Positions 1 to 8,924 of a DNA stretch of 64,000 bases are shown one piece after another. The position numbers and the translations under genes were made by a program. Source of the stretch: Lachnospiraceae bacterium (GTDB lineage: Bacteria > Bacillota > Clostridia > Lachnospirales > Lachnospiraceae). Each line of letters opens with the position of its first letter. Position 1 is the stretch's first letter. The notes beneath the pieces are model-generated. The model searched no databases and had not been told where the DNA came from. It saw only the letters and a program-made list of their open reading frames with translations. Location of the stretch: contig WRBB01000002.1 of the NCBI GenBank assembly GCA_009779895.1, positions 1-64,000 on the forward strand, read 5' to 3'.

Positions 1-138
1 CCGACAGAGACAACGGATATCTCGGCACCGTGGAACAATACCAACAATGGTTTGATGATTGAAACCTTTGGTGAGATGGTAAGAGTCGGGAATTACAATG
101 CGATCATTGAGTGGAGCATTATGACCGGATTACCATAA
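1..138 (+). CDS. C-terminal end of a WxL-type surface protein (partial)
   Basis: The window opens inside this gene; only its last 45 codons are present, ending in TAA at 136-138. The visible tail contains NNTNNGLMIETFGEMVRVG followed by a Tyr-rich strand and EWSIM near the end. It is almost the same as the end of the 1233-residue protein that stops at 45193, which ends in EWSLMVGGAP. The Y-x3-hydrophobic-x-W-x-L pattern is the final motif of WxL domains, which bind peptidoglycan non-covalently in low-GC Gram-positives; here the Leu is replaced by Ile. The upstream part is outside the window, so only the end of the surface-anchoring domain can be assigned. It is followed 16 nt later by a VOC-family gene, the same order as at the second copy. 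Confidence 0.75.
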   Translation, partial: PTETTDISAPWNNTNNGLMIETFGEMVRVGNYNAIIEWSIMTGLP

Positions 139-154
139 AGAGAGAGGATTGATT

Positions 155-559
155 ATGCAAATAAGTCCATATTTATCATTCAACGGAAATTGTGCCGAAG
201 CAGTGGCACTCTATGAAAAGGCATTTAAAACAAAAGCAAAGGTGATACGGTACAAAGATGCACCGGCTGAGGTCAGTGACTTGGCACCGGCAGACTTTGT
301 ATACCATGCACAAATCAGAGTGTTTGATGATACTATTATTTTGCAGGATGTATTGCCAAAATATTCTACTTATGCAGGTGATAATGTGATGATAACCTTA
401 TGTGTGGACGAATATGATAAAAATGTGGCGCAGGAAGTATTTCATGTTTTGAAAGAGGGCAATGAAGCCGCAGAGGAGTCCATGAGGGGTTCCTGGATTA
501 AATGTATTGGGCTTTTAACAGATCGTTTTGGCATCCGTTGGAATATTTGTGCCTGTTAG
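155..559 (+). CDS. VOC/PhnB-like small protein (copy 1)
   Basis: A protein of 134 residues of the vicinal-oxygen-chelate (glyoxalase/PhnB-like, '3-demethylubiquinone methyltransferase-like') superfamily. The opening ISPYLSFNGNCAEAVALYEK is the typical family start, with beta-alpha-beta-beta units and an HAQIRVFD strand. Substrate unknown; members include resistance proteins and uncharacterised enzymes. ATG 155 is chosen because AGAGAGG lies 8 bp upstream; an in-frame TTG at 149 is too close to that site. The gene starts 16 nt after the partial WxL-type gene, probably in one transcript. A close paralogue lies at 46660-47064, also just behind surface-protein genes, so the pairing is a duplicated module. 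A role linked to the surface protein cannot be inferred from the sequence. Confidence 0.8.
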   Translation: MQISPYLSFNGNCAEAVALYEKAFKTKAKVIRYKDAPAEVSDLAPADFVYHAQIRVFDDTIILQDVLPKYSTYAGDNVMITLCVDEYDKNVAQEVFHVLKEGNEAAEESMRGSWIKCIGLLTDRFGIRWNICAC

Positions 560-620
560 GTGATTGTGCTTTAAAAAGCGCGCTGTGTGATTTGCTGCGT
601 AAATGCTTTACTTAAAAATT

Positions 621-672
621 AAGCTCCTTTATAATATCTATTATACGATTGGATATTATAAGGGAGCTTTTT
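621..672 (+). terminator. Hairpin terminator overlapping the next gene's ribosome binding site
   Basis: An 18-bp stem pairs 621-638 with 652-669 (one G-U position) around a 13-nt loop, followed by a short T run. This is a clear intrinsic terminator for the VOC gene. Its descending arm contains GGGAG at 662-666, the only ribosome binding site for the gene starting at 675. Confidence 0.8.
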
Positions 673-674
673 AA

Positions 675-950
675 ATGATGTATTTTACTTATATACTACG
701 CTGTGCGGACGATACGTTATATTGCGGTTATACCACGGATTTAGAGCGCAGAATCAAAAGCCACAATGATGGTTTTGGTGCAAAATATACGAGAAGCCGT
801 AGGCCTGTAGAGCTGGTTTATTTCGAGGGGTTTTCTTCTAAATCTCTGGCGTTAAAACGGGAATATGCCATCAAAAAACTGCATAAAAAAGCAAAAGAGC
901 AGCTTATTGTCAAACATGCACAAAACAGCAAGAAAACGGAGGAAATATAA
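675..950 (+). CDS. GIY-YIG domain protein (UPF0213 type)
   Basis: A 91-residue single-domain GIY-YIG nuclease-superfamily protein. YILRC and LYCGYT form the degenerate GIY-YIG element, followed by DLERRIKSHN with the conserved Arg and His-Asn; the C-terminus is Lys-rich. Small UPF0213 proteins of this kind (YhbQ/YazA group) are widespread, and DNA-processing activity is only inferred. Two adjacent in-frame ATGs (675 and 678) are possible. The ribosome binding site lies inside the descending arm of the upstream terminator hairpin. The stop codon at 948-950 is one base from the addB start, and the addB Shine-Dalgarno lies within this gene's last codons, so translation is likely coupled. Confidence 0.85.
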   Translation: MMYFTYILRCADDTLYCGYTTDLERRIKSHNDGFGAKYTRSRRPVELVYFEGFSSKSLALKREYAIKKLHKKAKEQLIVKHAQNSKKTEEI

Positions 951-951
951 T

Positions 952-3900
952 ATGGCACTTCAATTTGTCTTTGGTCCTTCCGGTGCCGGAAAATCTCAAT
1001 ATATGTACAATCATATCATACAAGCATCCATGAAACATACGCAAAAAAACTATGTTGTGCTTGTTCCGGAGCAGTTTACCATGGAAACCCAACGGGAGCT
1101 TTGTTCCTTACATCCAAATGGCGGCATTATGAATATTGACGTGCTTAGTTTTGGGCGTCTTGCATATCGTATCTTTGAAGAGACGGGTGGAAACAATCGA
1201 TTTATTTTGGATGATGCAGGAAAAAATTTGATGATTCGTAAACTTGCCGAAACGGATACAGCCCGATTGAGATTTTTTGGAAAAAACTTGAAAAAGCCGG
1301 GTTACATTAGTGAAGTGAAGTCCCTGCTCTCGGAGTTTACCCAGTATGGTTTGCAGCTACCCGCTCTGCGAGCGTTTATGCAAACATTGGAGAAAGAGAG
1401 CTGCTTGTATTTAAAATTACAAGATATTTGTGAGCTTTATGCGGGTTTTATGCAGGCTTTGGCAGATAAATATATAATCAATGAAGAATTGTTGGATGTG
1501 TTATCTGCTGTGGTTCCCCGGTCGGTTATGTTAAAAGATAGTGTCCTTGTGATAGACGGTTTCACAGGTTTTACGCCGGTGCAAAATAAATTGTTGGGAG
1601 AGCTATTAAAGGTTTGTGGGCAGGTTTTTGTGAGTGTGGTAATTGATCCAAACAGTGACCCGTTTGTATATGGGAATCCGGATCAGCTCTTTGCCCTATC
1701 TAAAAAAATGACAACGACTTTGGTAAAAATTGCATGTGATAACAAAATCGTAATAGATGAACCTATTACATTGTTTGAAGAACCGATTCGGCGTTTTGTT
1801 CAAAATAAAGAATTGGGTTTTTTAGAAAAATTTTTGTTTCGTAACAAAAAAGAAATATATGAAGAAAAAGTGTCTAGGATTCAATTAAAGGTCGCGGCCA
1901 ATCCCCGCGAGGAAGTGGAATACATAACGGGAGAAATAAGGCGGTTGGTACGAGAAGGAAATCTGCGCTACCGGGATATTGGTGTGATTGTTGCCGATAT
2001 AGATGTGTATGGACCCCAGTTCATCCGTGCTTTGGCTACTTGTGAAATCCCCTGCTTTGTGGATTATAAAAAAAGCATCATGCTCAATTCTTTTGTGGAT
2101 TATATCCGAAGCCTGCTAGAGATGATAGACGTTGGTTTTTCTTATGATGGTGTATTTCATTTTTTGCGAACCGGTCTGACAATGTTTACACAAGACGAAA
2201 TAGATCAGTTGGACGATTATGTACGTGCGACAGGGATTCATTCTTTTAAGAAGTGGTGTAGCCCTTGGTTATTTCAGACAAGGGATGTGAAAGAAGAAAA
2301 ACTGGCAGAAGTAAATGCCTTGCGTGTGCGTTTTGTAGAATGGGTAGAGCCCCTTGTTTTGATTTTGAAGCAAAGAAAAAAAACAGTTCAGGATATAACG
2401 GAATGTGTGTATGATTTTTTCGTGCAGGAAAGAATACAACAAAAGCTAAGGGATTGGGAAATGGAATTGCAAGAACTCGGCGAATTGGCTTTGGCAAAGG
2501 AGTATGCGCAGATTTATCGCATTGTGATAGATTTATTGGATCAATTTGTTGCGCTTTTAGGAGATGAGGTAGTTTCCTTGTTGGAATATCGGGAGATACT
2601 GGATTCTGGCTTAGAGGAGGCAAAGGTTGGGGTGATTCCCCCCACCTTGGATCAAGTGCTGATTGGTGATATGGAACGAAGCCGTATGAATCAGGTCAAG
2701 GCGTTGTTTTTTGTAGGTGCCAATGATTGTTTTATTCCGGGAAATTTGCGAAGTTCCGGCTTGCTTTCGGAAGAAGAGCGCCTTCGTTTTGATGGGGCAG
2801 GTATTGCCTTGGCACCCGGCGGAAAAGAACAGATTTTCATACAAAAACTGTATCTTTATTTGGCTTTGAGCAAACCACAAGAACGGCTGGGTATTTCTTT
2901 TAGTAGAAATAGTTTAGAGGGGAAAAGTCTGCGTCACGCTTATTTGGTTTCTGAGATTAAAAAAATATTTCCATACTTGCATACAGAAGATGTAAGCCGT
3001 ATGGAAATCAAAGACAGAGAATGGACGATCCAAACGGCCCTTGCCCAATTAGGGAAGGGATTGTCCAATCGTCGTTATGGATTGGATGATACTTGGAAGG
3101 AGCTTTTTACCTGTTTGCAAAAGGGTGCTTTTGTGCAAAAGGGGCGGGTACAAAAAATGGTAGAAGCAAGTTTTTTTGCACAAAGGGATGAAACGTTATC
3201 TACGGCAGAAGCGGATGTGCTTTATGGGCATCCGGATCAAATAAGTGTGTCTCGCTTAGAAAATTTTGCCGGTTGTCCATATCAGCATTTTTTGCGTTAT
3301 GGTTTGCGTTTGCGGGAGCGAGAAGAATATCAATTCGAATCATTGGATTTGGGAAATATTGCCCATGCAGCCTTGGAGTCTTTTTCTAAAAAAGTACAGG
3401 AATCGGGTGATGCTTGGATGGATTTAGAGGAGGGACAACGGGCGAAATGGGTGGCGGAAAGTGTGGATGCCGGCGTTGCAGATTATGGCAATCAGATTTT
3501 GCATAGCAGTAGCCGTTATACATATTTGATTCAACGGATTAAAAAGCTGGTATATCGTTCCGTTTGGGCACTGACGGCTCAAATGGCAAAGGGGGATTTT
3601 CGTCCCGTTGATTTTGAATTGAATTTTGGCAGTGGAAAGATTGACCGCATTGATATCTGCGAAACGGAAGCAGAAATATTGGTCAAGGTGACGGACTATA
3701 AAACGGGAAGCAAAAGTTTTGATATCACTTCTTTTTATCATGGTTTGCAATTGCAATTGCCGGTATATTTGAATGTGGCGGTTGATTTGCAAAGCCGGGA
3801 AAATCCGGAAAAAAATGTGGTTCCCGCCGGCTTTTTATATTATCAAATGCAAGACCCCCTTGTGGAAAAACAAGAGGATATGCATGGAGTAGAACAGGAG

Positions 3901-4263
3901 ATTTTAGGGAAATTGCAACCGGATGGTTTGATTCTTGGTACAGCGGAGGTTTTGCCCCATTTTGAAGCGGGTTATGATGGGAAGAGTAAGTTGATTCCGG
4001 GTCGCAGCAAACAAATCAGTGCGGCTGATTTTGCGCTGTTGTTAGATTATACGAAAAAGAAAGTAGCTGATTTGAAAGAATCCATTTATGGGGGAGAAAT
4101 CAGGGCGATTCCTTTTCAGATGGATGAGCAAACGGGCTGTGATTACTGTAGTTTTCGGGGTGTGTGTGGTTTTGATTCTCAGATAGACGGTTATGGATAT
4201 GGTCAAATAGAAAAGATGAGCCGTGGGGTTTGTTTTGCTAAAATGAAAGAGGAGCTGGAATAG
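952..4263 (+). CDS. addB: ATP-dependent nuclease subunit AddB
   Basis: The 1103-residue B subunit of the AddAB helicase-nuclease, which processes double-strand breaks for RecA-dependent repair. The start has a Walker A motif, GPSGAGKS, near residue 8; the UvrD-like core is degenerate. The C-terminal RecB-family nuclease domain carries DYKTGS near residue 915. Four cysteines that bind the 4Fe-4S cluster are visible: one in GCPYQHF near residue 775 and three in the CDYC...C pattern near 1063-1072. ATG 952 is chosen over an upstream in-frame ATG at 865 because GGAGG at 938-942 precedes it and homologues begin MxxFVFGPSG. addA starts 1 nt after the stop. The length is usual for clostridial AddB. 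Confidence 0.96.
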   Translation: MALQFVFGPSGAGKSQYMYNHIIQASMKHTQKNYVVLVPEQFTMETQRELCSLHPNGGIMNIDVLSFGRLAYRIFEETGGNNRFILDDAGKNLMIRKLAETDTARLRFFGKNLKKPGYISEVKSLLSEFTQYGLQLPALRAFMQTLEKESCLYLKLQDICELYAGFMQALADKYIINEELLDVLSAVVPRSVMLKDSVLVIDGFTGFTPVQNKLLGELLKVCGQVFVSVVIDPNSDPFVYGNPDQLFALSKKMTTTLVKIACDNKIVIDEPITLFEEPIRRFVQNKELGFLEKFLFRNKKEIYEEKVSRIQLKVAANPREEVEYITGEIRRLVREGNLRYRDIGVIVADIDVYGPQFIRALATCEIPCFVDYKKSIMLNSFVDYIRSLLEMIDVGFSYDGVFHFLRTGLTMFTQDEIDQLDDYVRATGIHSFKKWCSPWLFQTRDVKEEKLAEVNALRVRFVEWVEPLVLILKQRKKTVQDITECVYDFFVQERIQQKLRDWEMELQELGELALAKEYAQIYRIVIDLLDQFVALLGDEVVSLLEYREILDSGLEEAKVGVIPPTLDQVLIGDMERSRMNQVKALFFVGANDCFIPGNLRSSGLLSEEERLRFDGAGIALAPGGKEQIFIQKLYLYLALSKPQERLGISFSRNSLEGKSLRHAYLVSEIKKIFPYLHTEDVSRMEIKDREWTIQTALAQLGKGLSNRRYGLDDTWKELFTCLQKGAFVQKGRVQKMVEASFFAQRDETLSTAEADVLYGHPDQISVSRLENFAGCPYQHFLRYGLRLREREEYQFESLDLGNIAHAALESFSKKVQESGDAWMDLEEGQRAKWVAESVDAGVADYGNQILHSSSRYTYLIQRIKKLVYRSVWALTAQMAKGDFRPVDFELNFGSGKIDRIDICETEAEILVKVTDYKTGSKSFDITSFYHGLQLQLPVYLNVAVDLQSRENPEKNVVPAGFLYYQMQDPLVEKQEDMHGVEQEILGKLQPDGLILGTAEVLPHFEAGYDGKSKLIPGRSKQISAADFALLLDYTKKKVADLKESIYGGEIRAIPFQMDEQTGCDYCSFRGVCGFDSQIDGYGYGQIEKMSRGVCFAKMKEELE

Positions 4264-4264
4264 G

Positions 4265-7200
4265 ATGGGAAATCATTGGACAGAAGAACAGTTGCAGGCG
4301 ATTACGTTGCGAAACCGCAATTTGTTGGTTTCGGCGGCTGCCGGTTCCGGTAAGACAGCGGTATTGGTAGAGCGCATTGTGCAAATGCTATTAAATAAGG
4401 CGCAGCCTTTGGATGTAGACCAATTGTTGGTGGTAACCTTTACGGAGGCCGCAGCTGCAGAAATGAAAGAACGAATCCGAACGGCTTTGGAGCGGCAATT
4501 GGAGTTGGAACCGGAAAATGCGCACTTGCAAAAGCAGGCACTTTTGATTTATAAAGCAAATATTTCAACGATTCACGGTTTTTGTTTGTATGTGATTCGT
4601 GAACATTTTCATGTGATTAATTTGGATCCCAATTTTCGCATTGGGGAAGAGGGTGAATTAAGATTGATGCGCCAAGATGTGATGGATGAGATGCTGGAAG
4701 CTCAATATGCAACGGCAGATAACCATGCTTTTTTAGCCTTTGTGGAGAAATTTAGCAGCAGTCGCAGTGACAAAAAGATAGAAGATAAAATTCAGCAATT
4801 GTTTCAGTATGCAATGAGCACACCAAATCCGGCACAATGGCTGAAAAAATCCATTGCAAAATATGACATGGAAAAAGAGGGCATTTATATAGAAGAAACA
4901 GATTTTTGGAAAGAGCTTCGAGAGCAGGTACAGCCTTTTTTGGAATCGGCGGTATACAATATAAAACAAGCAATCAAAATTGCCCATTTGCCGGATGGAC
5001 CTTATATGTATTTGCCTATGTTGGAGGCTGATTTAGAAGCGTTGTTGCATATGATTTCCTTGTCTGCGTTTGCTCAGTTGCGCGCAGCGATAGATGCTTA
5101 CAAGGCTTTGCGCCTTTCCGCAAAAAAAGATGTGACGGTTGATCCGGCAAAAAGAGAGCAGGTCAAAGACTTGCGAAAAGGGGTCAAAGAGGGTGTTTTG
5201 GCTCGATTAAAAAAAGAGTTTTTCTTTGGAACCGTAGAAGAGATGATGGATGATATGAAAAGCTGTCAAGAAACGGCACAGGTTTTGCAAGATCTTGTGT
5301 TGGATTTTGCGGCCCGTTATCGCAAACGCAAGCGCAGCAAAAACATTTTGGATTTTAATGATATGGAACATCTGGCCCTTTCTATATTGGGCAAAAAAGA
5401 GCAGGATGGTTTTGTGGCTTCCTCTGTGGCAAAGGAATATCAGGCGCGCTTTGCTGAGATTATGATTGATGAATATCAGGATAGCAATTTGATTCAAGAG
5501 TCTATTTTAACATTGGTTTCCCGAAATGTAAAAAAAGAAAATAATATTTTTATGGTAGGGGATATTAAGCAGAGTATTTATAGTTTTCGCTTATCAGTTC
5601 CGGAGTTATTTATGGAAAAATATAATAACTATTCGGAGGAGGAAAGCGAAGCGCAGAAGATTATTTTGTATCGCAATTTTCGAAGTCGCCCGCAGGTTTT
5701 GGAGAGTGTAAATTATGTGTTTCATCGTATTATGAAGAAATCGGTTGGAGGGATTTCTTATGATGATAGGGTAGCGTTATACCCGGGTGCAGATTTTAGC
5801 AACGTATTAGGAGCGGATTCTTCCTACCAATCCGAATTGATTCTTTCTGATCGGGGATCGGTGGATGAGGCAGAAGTGATTGCTTGGCGCATCAAAGAAC
5901 TGGTAGGGGTAAGTCAAGTTATCGACAAAGAAACAAAAATATTGCGAAAGATGCGATATAGCGATATTGTGATATTGTTGCGTTCTACAAGAGGTAGGGG
6001 AGAAGTGTTATCCGCATATCTAAATGATGCGGGTATACCTGTTTATTATGGTAGCCAAGTAGGTTATTTTGCGGCTTATGAAGTCTGTGTTTTGATGGAC
6101 TATCTTCGTGTAATTGATAATCAACGGCAGGACATTCCTTTGGCGGGTGTTTTGACATCCCCTTTCGTGGGATTGACGGAAATCGAATTAAGTCAAATTA
6201 AGGCAACGGCTCCGCAAGAGCGTTTTTACAAAGCGGTATGGAACTATCCCTGTGGCGGACAAGCAAATGGAAGCATACAGGAAAAATTGGAAAAATTTAA
6301 GCAAGATATGTTAAAGTATCGTCAAAAATTGGTTTATATGGGCATTCATGATTTGTTGTGGCACATTATTGCGGATACAGACTATGGTCTTTATGTGCAA
6401 AGTATGCCGGGGGGCAATCAAAGAAAAGCAAATGTAGATATGTTGGTTGAAAAAGCGAAATTATTTGAAACTTCCAGTTATAAGGGTTTATTTCATTTTA
6501 TTCGTTATATTGAACAGTTGGAAAAGTATGAGGTGGAGTTTGGTGAGGCCGGTATTTCAGATGAACAATCTGATGTGGTGCGGATTATGAGCATTCATAA
6601 AAGCAAAGGTTTGGAATTCCCGGTCGTAATGGTAGCGGCCATGCATAAGCAGTTTCATGTACAGGACTTAAATAGCAATCTTTTGATACATCCAAGTTTG
6701 GGCATTGGTATGAATGCTGTTGATTTGGAGCAACGGACAACCCAAGGAACCATTTTGAAACATGTAATCCGAAATCAATTGCAATTGGAAAAACTGGGGG
6801 AAGAGCTACGGATTTTATATGTGGCGATGACCAGAGCCAAGGAGAAATTGATTTTGATCGGGCAGGTAAAAGAAAAGGTTTTGACGGAAATAGAGGAAAG
6901 GCAGGATTATGGAAAGAAAGGCTTATCCTTTTTGGAAATTGCCGGTGCAAGAAGTTATTTGGATTGGTTGCTGCCATTGTTGAAACAAGAGGGACAAAAA
7001 GATGTTTTGAAACTTTATGTGTATGAAAAAGAGATGGGTGATTACATGCAGGTGGTGGAGTCAAAAGGGGAAATGTTGGCAAAAGATGTTTTGTTGAACT
7101 GGCGCGAAACGCAGGTTTTTGATAATACATTCAAAGAGCGTTTGACAACCCGATTAAATTTTACTTATCCTTATTGTGCTGCGACGGGTATGGCACTGAA

Positions 7201-7834
7201 ATGCACCGTTTCGGAGTTGAAAAAGCGAATGGATTTGCGGGAAGAAACGGGAGCAGAGTTGTTGGAAGAGCCGGAAATCGTTCCTTTGTTGCCGAAATTT
7301 CGGCAAGGAGAGCAGGTAATTGGTGGTGCAAAGCGTGGTACGGCCTATCATATTTTTTTGAAGTACTTAGATTTTAAAGAAACCTATACCATGCAGAAAT
7401 TGGTGGAAGTGGCTCGGGAATTGGTGAAACAGGAGAAGATGAGTCCGGATATGGTAGAGGCAATCGCATATGAAGAAATTTTAGAGTTTCTAAAGATGGA
7501 TGTTGCTATTAGGATGAAAAAAGCCTTGGGTTTGCATCGGTTATATGAAGAGCAACCCTTTGTGGTGGCGGTGGATGCGACAGCCCTTTACCCGGATGCA
7601 CAGGCGGGAGAAAGGATTTTAATTCAGGGAATCGTAGATGTTTTTTTTGTGGAGGATAACGAGTTGGTGGTATTAGATTATAAAACAGACCGAATGAAAA
7701 ATGAAACGGAGTTCAAAGAAAAATATAAGGTACAGTTGGATTTTTATGCTTATGCGTTGGAGCGATTGACCGGTAAGTCTGTGAAAGAGAAAATTATCTA
7801 TTCCTTTTATTTGGAAAAAGAAATTATTTTATAG
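4265..7834 (+). CDS. addA: ATP-dependent helicase/nuclease subunit AddA
   Basis: The 1189-residue A subunit of AddAB: a 3'-5' superfamily 1 helicase with a C-terminal nuclease. Walker A AAAGSGKTAVL lies near residue 25, the Q-motif region (WTEEQLQAI) just before it, the motif II IDEYQDS near 400, MVGDIKQSIYSFR after it, and motif VI (VAMTRAKEKL) near 855. The C-terminal RecB-like nuclease motif VLDYKTD is near residue 1137. The complex resects broken ends until a Chi-like site and loads RecA. The start is one base after the addB stop, with AGGA-type pairing inside the end of addB. No oddities are seen; length and motif set match Firmicutes AddA. Confidence 0.97.
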   Translation: MGNHWTEEQLQAITLRNRNLLVSAAAGSGKTAVLVERIVQMLLNKAQPLDVDQLLVVTFTEAAAAEMKERIRTALERQLELEPENAHLQKQALLIYKANISTIHGFCLYVIREHFHVINLDPNFRIGEEGELRLMRQDVMDEMLEAQYATADNHAFLAFVEKFSSSRSDKKIEDKIQQLFQYAMSTPNPAQWLKKSIAKYDMEKEGIYIEETDFWKELREQVQPFLESAVYNIKQAIKIAHLPDGPYMYLPMLEADLEALLHMISLSAFAQLRAAIDAYKALRLSAKKDVTVDPAKREQVKDLRKGVKEGVLARLKKEFFFGTVEEMMDDMKSCQETAQVLQDLVLDFAARYRKRKRSKNILDFNDMEHLALSILGKKEQDGFVASSVAKEYQARFAEIMIDEYQDSNLIQESILTLVSRNVKKENNIFMVGDIKQSIYSFRLSVPELFMEKYNNYSEEESEAQKIILYRNFRSRPQVLESVNYVFHRIMKKSVGGISYDDRVALYPGADFSNVLGADSSYQSELILSDRGSVDEAEVIAWRIKELVGVSQVIDKETKILRKMRYSDIVILLRSTRGRGEVLSAYLNDAGIPVYYGSQVGYFAAYEVCVLMDYLRVIDNQRQDIPLAGVLTSPFVGLTEIELSQIKATAPQERFYKAVWNYPCGGQANGSIQEKLEKFKQDMLKYRQKLVYMGIHDLLWHIIADTDYGLYVQSMPGGNQRKANVDMLVEKAKLFETSSYKGLFHFIRYIEQLEKYEVEFGEAGISDEQSDVVRIMSIHKSKGLEFPVVMVAAMHKQFHVQDLNSNLLIHPSLGIGMNAVDLEQRTTQGTILKHVIRNQLQLEKLGEELRILYVAMTRAKEKLILIGQVKEKVLTEIEERQDYGKKGLSFLEIAGARSYLDWLLPLLKQEGQKDVLKLYVYEKEMGDYMQVVESKGEMLAKDVLLNWRETQVFDNTFKERLTTRLNFTYPYCAATGMALKCTVSELKKRMDLREETGAELLEEPEIVPLLPKFRQGEQVIGGAKRGTAYHIFLKYLDFKETYTMQKLVEVARELVKQEKMSPDMVEAIAYEEILEFLKMDVAIRMKKALGLHRLYEEQPFVVAVDATALYPDAQAGERILIQGIVDVFFVEDNELVVLDYKTDRMKNETEFKEKYKVQLDFYAYALERLTGKSVKEKIIYSFYLEKEIIL

Positions 7835-7864
7835 TTGACAATATAATACTATATGACGTATAAT
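7835..7864 (+). promoter_or_regulatory. Sigma-A type promoter of the padR operon
   Basis: TTGACA at 7835-7840 and TATAAT at 7859-7864 are both perfect consensus, with an 18-nt spacer, directly after the addA stop. The region around the -10 is rich in ATAT/ATAC half-sites, as expected for PadR autoregulation, but no single operator can be fixed by eye. Confidence 0.7.
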
Positions 7865-7930
7865 ATAATCAATAAAACAATATTGGTTTGTTTTTAATAT
7901 TATACAAGCGGATTTGAAAGGAGTGATAGT

Positions 7931-8254
7931 ATGGTTTTTAATACAGGCGCAGCATTGTTGGATGCGATTGTGTTAGCAGTCGTTTCCCAGGTTCAAGAGG
8001 GTACTTATGGTTACCGCATTACCCAGGATGTGCGAAAAGCCATTGAAATTTCCGAGTCAACGCTCTATCCGGTTCTGAGACGATTGCAAAAGGACGAATG
8101 CCTTGAAGTTTACGATCAACAGATTGACGGACGAAACCGCCGCTACTACAAAGCGACGGAGAAAGGGATGGTTCAACTGGCATTGTATAAGGCAGAGTGG
8201 TTGAAGTATTCCCGCAAAATACTAGAAATTTTCGAGGGAGGTGTCAAGGGATGA
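7931..8254 (+). CDS. PadR-family transcriptional regulator
   Basis: A 107-residue winged-helix regulator. The N-terminal core has AIVLAVVSQVQEGTYGYRI, the helix-turn-helix ISESTLYPVLRRLQ, and the wing DGRNRRYYKATEKG; this is the short subfamily 1 form with a brief dimerisation helix. PadR proteins usually repress their own operon and respond to envelope stress, phenolics or drugs. AGGAGTGAT precedes ATG 7931. The stop overlaps the start of the next gene (ATGA at 8251-8254), so both are translated together. The operon PadR-DUF1700-DUF4097-PspC is a recurring Firmicutes envelope-sensing arrangement. Confidence 0.92.
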   Translation: MVFNTGAALLDAIVLAVVSQVQEGTYGYRITQDVRKAIEISESTLYPVLRRLQKDECLEVYDQQIDGRNRRYYKATEKGMVQLALYKAEWLKYSRKILEIFEGGVKG

Positions 8255-8919
8255 ATCGAGCGGAATTTATGTTTGCATTGGGAAAGCTTTTAGCGGATAT
8301 TCCTTATGAAGAGAGATGTGAGGCTTTGGCCTATTATGAAAATTATTTTGAAGATGCCGGTTCTGAAAATGAGGCAGCGGTGATACAGGAGTTGGGTAGC
8401 CCTCAGAAAGTTGCGGAGATTATTCGTGCGGATTTTGGTGAAGAAATCGGCGGAGAAAAAGATACAGCGGGTGAGTTTGGTGAGCGTGGGTTTACAGATG
8501 CCCGTTTTGAAAACTACAGTACCCCGGCAGTGAAAGAGGAGACATGGGGCAGCAGTTCAAAAGTTATTTTGCTTATTGTGCTTGGTATTTTTGCATTTCC
8601 TTTTATTGCAGGGTTGTTTGGAACCTTAGTTGGTTTGGTGGCGTCCTTGGTGGGTGTTTTGGCGGCTCTTGTTGTGGCGGCCGGGTCCATTGCCGTGGCA
8701 GGTATAGGCTTGGTGATTGGTGGTTTTGCATCGCTGGCATATTCTTTCCCGGTTGCTTTGATGCTGTTGGGCTCCGGTTTGATTTTGTTGGTGATTGGTA
8801 CGATTTTAACCATTGGAGCGGTCAAATTATGTGTGCTTATATGTATAACTTTGTTCCCGGCGATGTTTAGATGGATACGAAATCTTTTTAGTAGGATATT
8901 TCAAAGAAAGGTGGTATAA
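8251..8919 (+). CDS. DUF1700/HAAS-domain membrane protein
   Basis: A 222-residue protein with an N-terminal helical DUF1700 (HAAS-type) domain of about 75 residues containing the pattern L..IPYEER.E.L.YYENYFEDA, an acidic linker, then four to five Gly/Ala/Val-rich membrane segments from about residue 105 to 205, and a basic end. DUF1700 proteins are encoded beside PadR regulators and are thought to relay an envelope signal to them; that is family knowledge, not shown here. ATG 8251 is used because it forms the ATGA overlap with padR and has GGGAGGTG 8-15 bp upstream; an in-frame GTG-type start inside padR is unlikely. Confidence 0.85.
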   Translation: MNRAEFMFALGKLLADIPYEERCEALAYYENYFEDAGSENEAAVIQELGSPQKVAEIIRADFGEEIGGEKDTAGEFGERGFTDARFENYSTPAVKEETWGSSSKVILLIVLGIFAFPFIAGLFGTLVGLVASLVGVLAALVVAAGSIAVAGIGLVIGGFASLAYSFPVALMLLGSGLILLVIGTILTIGAVKLCVLICITLFPAMFRWIRNLFSRIFQRKVV

Positions 8920-8924
8920 TCAAG

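Noticed and set aside
675-950. GIY-YIG gene considered as a homing endonuclease or mobile element
   Set aside because: It is a complete small UPF0213-type protein with no extra DNA-binding domain, and it is coupled to addB.
6585-7130. 181-codon minus-strand frame inside addA
   Set aside because: It is fully inside a well-supported gene with all helicase motifs and has no ribosome site or family pattern.
8544-8870. Cys/Trp/Gly-rich frame of 108 codons inside the DUF1700 gene
   Set aside because: It is a shadow of the Gly/Ala/Val codons of the membrane helices in the real frame.
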